Assembly: GCA_937892115.1 (NCBI GenBank)
Contig: CALAUI010000020.1
Coordinates: forward strand, 275,754 to 339,753
DNA from: an uncultured Clostridia bacterium
GTDB lineage: Bacteria > Bacillota > Clostridia > Oscillospirales > Acutalibacteraceae
Direction of reading: 5' to 3'
DNA length: 64,000 nt
Of this stretch, positions 59,363-64,000 are shown piece by piece (positions within the stretch are counted from its first letter, which is position 1; each line of letters begins with the position of its first letter). Below the pieces are notes generated by a model that saw nothing but the letters and a program-made list of their open reading frames with translations, was not told the DNA's origin and searched no databases. The position numbers and the translations under genes were made by a program.

Positions 59363-60251
59363 AAAAGCCGCTTCGTCGGTCATCCTCGCCGGTGTACTGT
59401 GGGGAATAATCGCGATATTTATAAATAAACTTTCCGCGGCGGGATTGGATGCCATGAATATTTCGTTTGTGCGTATGTCCGTTTCCGCGTCGGTATTTCT
59501 GCTGTTCGTTTTGCTGACGGACAGGAGCAAGCTGAAAATCAGACTGAAGGATATATGGATTTTTGTCTGCACGGGTATAGTCAGCGTGGTAATGTTCAAC
59601 TGCTGTTATTTCTATACTCTCATTCATTCGCAGGCAAGCGTTGCCGTGGTGCTTCTCTACACCTCGCCCGCCTTTATTCTGCTTCTCTCTGCCGTTTTTT
59701 TCAAAGAAAAAATTACTCCCGTCAAAATATCAGCTCTCATTCTTACCCTCTGCGGATGCGTTTTTACTGCGGAGCTTATCGGAAGCGGGGCGAGCATTAC
59801 TCCATTCATAATGCTTACGGGTATCGGCTCGGGACTTTTTTACGGGCTTTATACCATTTTCGGCAGAATCGCCCTCAAAAAATACGATAAGGTCACCGTC
59901 ACGGTCTACACATTTATTTTCGGGCTTATCGGCTCGCTCTTTGTGGGCAAGCCCGTTGAAACGGTGACAAAAATTGCCGATGAACCCGGGGTGCTGATAT
60001 GGTGTATCGGTGTCGGTGTGATATGCACCGTCCTGCCGTATTTCTTTTATACAAGCGGATTGCAGAAGCTTGAAAACGGCAAGGCGGCAATCCTTGTGGC
60101 TGTTGAGCCACTTGTGGGAGCGATAATAGGAATGACCGTTTATCACGAATCTCACGGCATACAGAAAATCATCGGAATAATCTGTATATCGTGTGCGATT
60201 ATCCTGTTGAATCTGCCCGATAAAAAGACAGAAAAAAGTGCTTCACTGTGA
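59355..60251 (+). CDS. EamA/DMT-family transporter
   Basis: 298 residues, ten membrane helices in two EamA halves. First half: SSVILAGVLWGIIAIFINKL and SQASVAVVLLYTSPAFILLL. Second half: GIGSGLFYGLYTIFGRIALK and LENGKAAILVAVEPLVGAII. Typical of drug/metabolite exporters with unknown substrates. Translationally coupled to the MATE gene. Its stop codon lies in the loop of the terminator hairpin. Confidence 0.9.
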   Translation: MNKKAASSVILAGVLWGIIAIFINKLSAAGLDAMNISFVRMSVSASVFLLFVLLTDRSKLKIRLKDIWIFVCTGIVSVVMFNCCYFYTLIHSQASVAVVLLYTSPAFILLLSAVFFKEKITPVKISALILTLCGCVFTAELIGSGASITPFIMLTGIGSGLFYGLYTIFGRIALKKYDKVTVTVYTFIFGLIGSLFVGKPVETVTKIADEPGVLIWCIGVGVICTVLPYFFYTSGLQKLENGKAAILVAVEPLVGAIIGMTVYHESHGIQKIIGIICISCAIILLNLPDKKTEKSASL

Positions 60252-60268
60252 TTGCAGTGAAGCACTTT
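60236..60268. terminator. Bidirectional terminator overlapping a stop codon
   Basis: AAGTGCTTCACTG/CAGTGAAGCACTT, 13-bp stem; the TGA of the DMT gene is in the loop. Also serves the convergent fucI. Confidence 0.85.
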
Positions 60269-60286
60269 GTGTTTTACCTTGTGAAA

Positions 60287-62092
60287 TTATTTGATGTAGA
60301 GAGGGCCGTAGGTCTTGCATGCTCTGAAATCGGCGCCCTCAAGGTCCTTTGTGCCGAATGCACCCCAGCAAGCGGGACGGAAAATCTTTTCGTCGGGAAC
60401 GTTGTGGAGAGCAACGGGGATACGGAGCATTGATGCCATCGTGATGATGTCGGCACCGATGTGACCGTAGGAGATAGCACCGTGGTTTGCACCCCAGTTA
60501 TTCATCAGGTCATAAGCGGAATTGAATGCCGCGCCGCCTGCTTCACCGCATCTGGGAGTGAACCATGTGCAGGGCCAGGTATAGTCTGTTCTCTTCCAGA
60601 GAACGTCGGAAACCTCGTCGGGAAGATTAACAGTCCAGCCCTCGCAAATCTGAAGAACGGGGCCGAGTCCCTTGACGATGTTGAGTCTTATCATTGTAGC
60701 GGGCATTTCCGCACGGGTAAGGAAGCGGGATGAGAATCCGCCGCCGCGGAAGTAACCGTTATCTGCTGCATTCCATGTGGTAGCGGCAAGAATCTTTTTG
60801 CGGTCAGCCGCGGTAACCTCATACCAAGGCTTCATAATGCCGTTGCCGTTCTTATCCTTCATTTCACCGCAGGCGTCAAGGCAGCACGCACCGGAGTTGA
60901 TAAGGTGGATAAATCCGCCCGCTTCCTTTGCGTGACCTTCAAGCTCGTATCCGGTTACTCTCTTTACGGAGTCTGCGCTCCAGCAGGTACGTACGTCTGC
61001 GAACATCTGGGGCTTGTTTGTAAGCAGCTTCATGAAGAGCATACCGAGGCCGTTGAGCGTATCGTTTTCGGTTGCAAGGATGTAGGGCTCTCTTGTTCCG
61101 TTCCAGTCAAAGCTGGTGTTGAGGAGTGCCTCTGCGAAGTCGGCGTTGGGATAGAAGTCCGTCCACTGTCTCTGACCCTGGAAGCCGGCTGCGATTGCAT
61201 TGTGACCGACCATTTCTTCTTCTCTGCCCTTGGGAAGCTTGGGATTGCCGTTCATAAGGTCCTTGATGATGCACATCATCTTGACTGTGAATTCCCAATC
61301 CTTTTCCTTCTGCTCTGCGCTCTTGCGAACGAACTTGGGGTTCTTGTCGAAGCCCTCGGGACAGTTTTCCTTTGTCCACTTGAGTGCCTTCTGGAATTCC
61401 TTTTCGTCGTAGATGCCTTCGGTCATTCTGCGGATGATTTCAACCTCGTCAACGGATTCAACTCTCATGCCGAGATAACCCTCGATGAAATCGGGATTGA
61501 TCGTTGAGCCGGCAATACCCATGCAGATTGAGCCGATCTGAAGATATGACTTGCCTCTCATTGTGGCAACGGCAACTGCCGAGCGGGCAAAACGGAGAAG
61601 CTTTTCTTCAACATCGGCGGGGATTGTTGTATCGTCTGCATCAAGTACGTCTTTGCCGTAGATACCGAATGCGGGAAGGCCCTTCTGCGCATGAGCGGCA
61701 AGAACGGATGCAAGGTAAACGGCGCCGGGTCTTTCGGTTGCATTGAAGCCCCATACGCCCTTGATTGTGTTGGGATCCATATCCATCGTTTCCGAGCCGT
61801 AGCACCAGCAGGGAGTAACGGAAAGGGTAATGTCAACGCCTTCCTTCTTGAACTTTGCTGCGCAGGCGGCTGCCTCTGCAACGCGGCCGATGGACGTGTC
61901 GGCGATAACAACCTTAACGGGCTCGCCGTTTGAATACTTAAGGTTTTCCTCAAAGAGCTTCTTTGCACTGAGTGCCATACCCATTGTCTGCTCCTCAAGG
62001 GATTCTCTTACCTTAAGAGGTCCTCTTCTGCCGTCGATGATGGGACGGATGCCGATTACGGGATAATCGCCGATAAGTCTGCTTTTTGCCAT
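60287..62092 (-). CDS. fucI: L-fucose isomerase
   Basis: 601 residues, close to the E. coli FucI length. IGIRPIIDGRRGPLKVRESL, SVTPCWCYGSETMDMDP, GVWGFNATERPGAVYLASVL, AFGIYGKDV, ATENDTLNGLGMLF (metal-binding Glu and Asp) and NNWGANHGAISYGHIGAD are family blocks. Converts L-fucose to L-fuculose (Mn-dependent). RBS GAAAGGAAG. It lies 33 bases after the kinase gene, the last gene of the fucose operon, which fits growth on host mucin glycans. Confidence 0.96.
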   Translation of the reverse strand: MAKSRLIGDYPVIGIRPIIDGRRGPLKVRESLEEQTMGMALSAKKLFEENLKYSNGEPVKVVIADTSIGRVAEAAACAAKFKKEGVDITLSVTPCWCYGSETMDMDPNTIKGVWGFNATERPGAVYLASVLAAHAQKGLPAFGIYGKDVLDADDTTIPADVEEKLLRFARSAVAVATMRGKSYLQIGSICMGIAGSTINPDFIEGYLGMRVESVDEVEIIRRMTEGIYDEKEFQKALKWTKENCPEGFDKNPKFVRKSAEQKEKDWEFTVKMMCIIKDLMNGNPKLPKGREEEMVGHNAIAAGFQGQRQWTDFYPNADFAEALLNTSFDWNGTREPYILATENDTLNGLGMLFMKLLTNKPQMFADVRTCWSADSVKRVTGYELEGHAKEAGGFIHLINSGACCLDACGEMKDKNGNGIMKPWYEVTAADRKKILAATTWNAADNGYFRGGGFSSRFLTRAEMPATMIRLNIVKGLGPVLQICEGWTVNLPDEVSDVLWKRTDYTWPCTWFTPRCGEAGGAAFNSAYDLMNNWGANHGAISYGHIGADIITMASMLRIPVALHNVPDEKIFRPACWGAFGTKDLEGADFRACKTYGPLYIK

Positions 62093-62125
62093 ATTATTAC
62101 TTCCTTTCGAATAATAATTACAGAT

Positions 62126-63595
62126 TTATTTTGTGACCTCGAGGAATCTTTCGTATGCCTTTGACCAGGCATCGGAATCGGCGGGGTCATAAATTTTGAG
62201 TGATTCGCTGTTTGCGATGATTTTTCTTGCCTCGGCAACCGTCTTTACGCAGTCCTGAGCCAGAAGCTGAACGGCTATGTTGCCGAGTACCGTGGCTTCA
62301 ATGGGGCCTGCCTTGACGGGTACGTTGCAGGAGGAGGCGGTCATTCTGCAGAGCAGACCGTCCTTGACTCCGCCGCCGATTACGTGAATGCAGGGATAAT
62401 CCCTGCCGGTACAGCCCTTGATTTTATCAAAGGTCTGTCTGTATTTCATTGCAAGACTTTCATAGATACAGCGCATGATTTCGCCCACGGTTTCGGGAAC
62501 GTACTGATTTGTCCTGCGGCAGTATTCACGCACTCTGCCGGGAATGTCACCCATGGGTGTGAATTCGGGAGCATCCGGGTCAATGAAACACTTGAAGGGC
62601 TCCGCTTCGAGAGCGAGCTTTTCAAGGTCGGCATATGAATAATTTTCACCGTGCCTGCCCCAGTGACGTCTGCTTTCCTGAATGAGCCAGAGACCGATGA
62701 TGTTTTTGAGAAAACCGGTCTTGCCCTCGCATCCGCCCTCGTTGGTGATATTCATTTCAAGGGATTTTTCGTTGACGATGGGAGTATCGAGCTCCGTTCC
62801 GAAAAGTGACCACGTACCGCTTGAAAGGAAGATGAAATCCTTTTCTTCGGCAGGTACTGCGGTAATGGCACTCTGAGTATCGTGACCGCAAACGGAGATG
62901 ACCTTCTTGTCCTCGTCAAGTCCGCATTCCGCTTTCACTTCATCGGAAAGCTTGCGTATCACGGTGCCGGGAAGCGAAATTTTACCCATAAGCCGTTTGG
63001 GAATGCCCAGCTTGTCAAAGACCTCATCGCACCAGCCGTGAGTGTTGATATCAACAAGCTGTGAAGTGGTTGCAATGGAGTATTCCGTTGCCTTTACGCC
63101 CGTAAGCATATATGCGAATAAATCGGGCATAAAGAGAATGCTCTCTGCTCTTTCAAGCATGTGAGGTCTGTATTTCTTAAGAGAATACAGCTGGAATACG
63201 GTATTCAGCTCCATGAACTGAATGCCCGTGAGATTGTAGAATTTTTCTTTGGGAAGCAGGCTAAAGGAATCCTCAACAAGTCCTTTTGTACGCAGGTCGC
63301 GATAATGAACGGGGTTTTCCATAAGCTTTCCTTCTGAGTCAATCAGACCGAAGTCAACGCCCCATGTGTCAATACCGATGGAGTCAAAGCCGCCTGCGGC
63401 GTTTGCCTTGATGATTCCCTGCTTGATTTCGTGGAAAAGGCGAAGCACGTCCCAGTAAACCGTTCCGTTTACCGTTACGGGGTCGTTGGTAAAGCGATGG
63501 ACCTCTTCAAGGGTGATTTTTTTACCGTCAAATTTGCCCAGTATCGCTCTGCCGCTTGATGCACCGAAGTCAATGGCAAGTACACGTTTGGTCAC
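62126..63595 (-). CDS. Rhamnulokinase/L-fuculokinase family sugar kinase
   Basis: 489 residues of the FGGY fold from a GTG start that overlaps the mutarotase stop (GTGA). AIDFGASSGRAILGKFD, SIGIDTWGVDFGLID, LFMPDLFAYMLTG, CGHDTQSAITAVP, FLSSGTWSLFG and IHVIGGGVKDGLL are RhaB-type motifs. Between fucU and fucI, it most likely phosphorylates L-fuculose; rhamnulose use cannot be excluded since RhaB-type kinases accept both. Confidence 0.9.
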   Translation of the reverse strand: MTKRVLAIDFGASSGRAILGKFDGKKITLEEVHRFTNDPVTVNGTVYWDVLRLFHEIKQGIIKANAAGGFDSIGIDTWGVDFGLIDSEGKLMENPVHYRDLRTKGLVEDSFSLLPKEKFYNLTGIQFMELNTVFQLYSLKKYRPHMLERAESILFMPDLFAYMLTGVKATEYSIATTSQLVDINTHGWCDEVFDKLGIPKRLMGKISLPGTVIRKLSDEVKAECGLDEDKKVISVCGHDTQSAITAVPAEEKDFIFLSSGTWSLFGTELDTPIVNEKSLEMNITNEGGCEGKTGFLKNIIGLWLIQESRRHWGRHGENYSYADLEKLALEAEPFKCFIDPDAPEFTPMGDIPGRVREYCRRTNQYVPETVGEIMRCIYESLAMKYRQTFDKIKGCTGRDYPCIHVIGGGVKDGLLCRMTASSCNVPVKAGPIEATVLGNIAVQLLAQDCVKTVAEARKIIANSESLKIYDPADSDAWSKAYERFLEVTK

Positions 63596-64000
63596 TGTAT
63601 AACAACGCCCTTCTTGAGAATGATATTTGCATAGATTGCTGTCTCGCCGGTTGCGACAACGGCGTATGCTTTCTTTGCTCTCTCGTAGAATGCAAAGCGT
63701 TCAACAAGCTCAAATTCCTTTGCGCCCTCATTCTTCTCGACGGTTTTTTCATAATCCGACCAGATGGGAGGAAGATTGTCGGGGTCACCGTTATCCATAA
63801 GGGCAACGGGAGCGTCAACGTAGGTGTCAAGGGGCATGAGCTTGAGAATGGCGTCAACTATTTCGTTTACACCGTGACCGTCAAGGCGTACAAGGCGCTG
63901 TGCAACGGAAGCGGCGGGGAAATTGCCGTCACCGATAACGATTTCGTCACCGTGACCCATTTCCATGAGAATTTTAAGCAGCTCGGGAGAAATAATGGGA
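63592..64000 (-). CDS. fucU: L-fucose mutarotase (RbsD/FucU family), 5' end outside window
   Basis: 136 residues visible, entering at PIISPELLKILMEMGHGDEI; the start codon is beyond base 64000. The family blocks are GDGNFPAASVAQRLVRLDGH and a C-terminal AYAVVATGET..YANIILKKG. It interconverts alpha and beta L-fucose and feeds FucI. First known gene of the operon in this window, overlapping the kinase by 4 bases. Confidence 0.93.
   Translation of the reverse strand, partial: PIISPELLKILMEMGHGDEIVIGDGNFPAASVAQRLVRLDGHGVNEIVDAILKLMPLDTYVDAPVALMDNGDPDNLPPIWSDYEKTVEKNEGAKEFELVERFAFYERAKKAYAVVATGETAIYANIILKKGVVIQ

Noticed and set aside
1..64000. tRNA, rRNA and classical riboswitches
   Set aside because: No cloverleaf with TTCGA-type T-arm at the att site or elsewhere, no 16S/23S motifs, and no leader matching a riboswitch I can recognise by eye; a covariance-model scan would be needed to be certain.

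Overview
The window looks like a chromosome segment from a gut Clostridia bacterium, most likely of the Oscillospirales/Ruminococcaceae type. This is inferred from strong Gram-positive ribosome binding sites (AGGAGG type), frequent TTG/GTG starts, many secreted proteins without outer-membrane features, pyruvate phosphate dikinase, a three-gene NAD(P) transhydrogenase and an L-fucose operon. No rRNA or tRNA gene was seen.

Left chromosomal part (1-19.7 kb): a truncated beta-helix exoprotein; a YdcF-like protein; a 600-bp intergenic stretch holding degenerate repeated stem-loop units; an ECF sigma/anti-sigma operon ending in a shikimate-kinase-like gene; an exported 5'-nucleotidase; pntAA-pntAB-pntB; a cupin/GH3/SGNH-esterase operon; a second beta-helix exoprotein; and an exported DHH pyrophosphatase-like protein. 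It ends in a polymorphic-toxin graveyard: an Rhs core remnant, two orphan toxin C-terminal tips each followed by a putative immunity gene, and a third immunity-like paralogue, with a 110-bp direct repeat joining two of the units.

Mobile part (19.7-53.5 kb): a composite integrative element inserted at the 3' end of ppdK. A 22-bp direct repeat, which encodes the last ppdK codons and stop, occurs at 19703 and 53497. A third, shorter copy lies at 22517, at the end of a large serine recombinase gene. The small unit (19.7-22.5 kb) carries a UvrD-type helicase with a nuclease-like insertion and a topoisomerase zinc ribbon. The large unit carries the recombinase, ParB, a MobV relaxase, a VbhA/Fic toxin-antitoxin pair, ParR/ParM, a hairpin cluster, cargo, and at the far end an XRE regulator with a 965-residue double-psi barrel polymerase (DxDxD motif). 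No conjugation ATPase or secretion genes were seen, so it looks mobilizable rather than self-transmissible.

The most interesting cargo (29.6-43.1 kb) is a nucleotide-signalling and chaperone island. It holds a membrane TrkA-N-like/RyR protein, a TrkA-N-like/RyR protein with a Card1-like PD-(D/E)XK nuclease, a CbbX-type AAA+ ATPase with Cys clusters, and a promoter-led run of membrane TIR, GrpE-like, lidless Hsp70 and a J-like/TPR membrane protein. A stand-alone RyR-domain protein and a small Lys-rich protein lie just upstream. I infer an antiphage or stress system in which the TIR enzyme makes a NAD-derived signal and RyR/TrkA receptors drive membrane and nuclease effectors. This is a hypothesis. 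The remaining cargo is a papain-like exoprotease flanked by a paralogous gene pair, and another secreted papain-fold-like protein.

Right chromosomal part (53.5-64 kb): ppdK, a zinc-ribbon membrane protein, a small lipoprotein, a MATE and a DMT transporter, and the L-fucose operon fucU-kinase-fucI, which runs off the end of the window.
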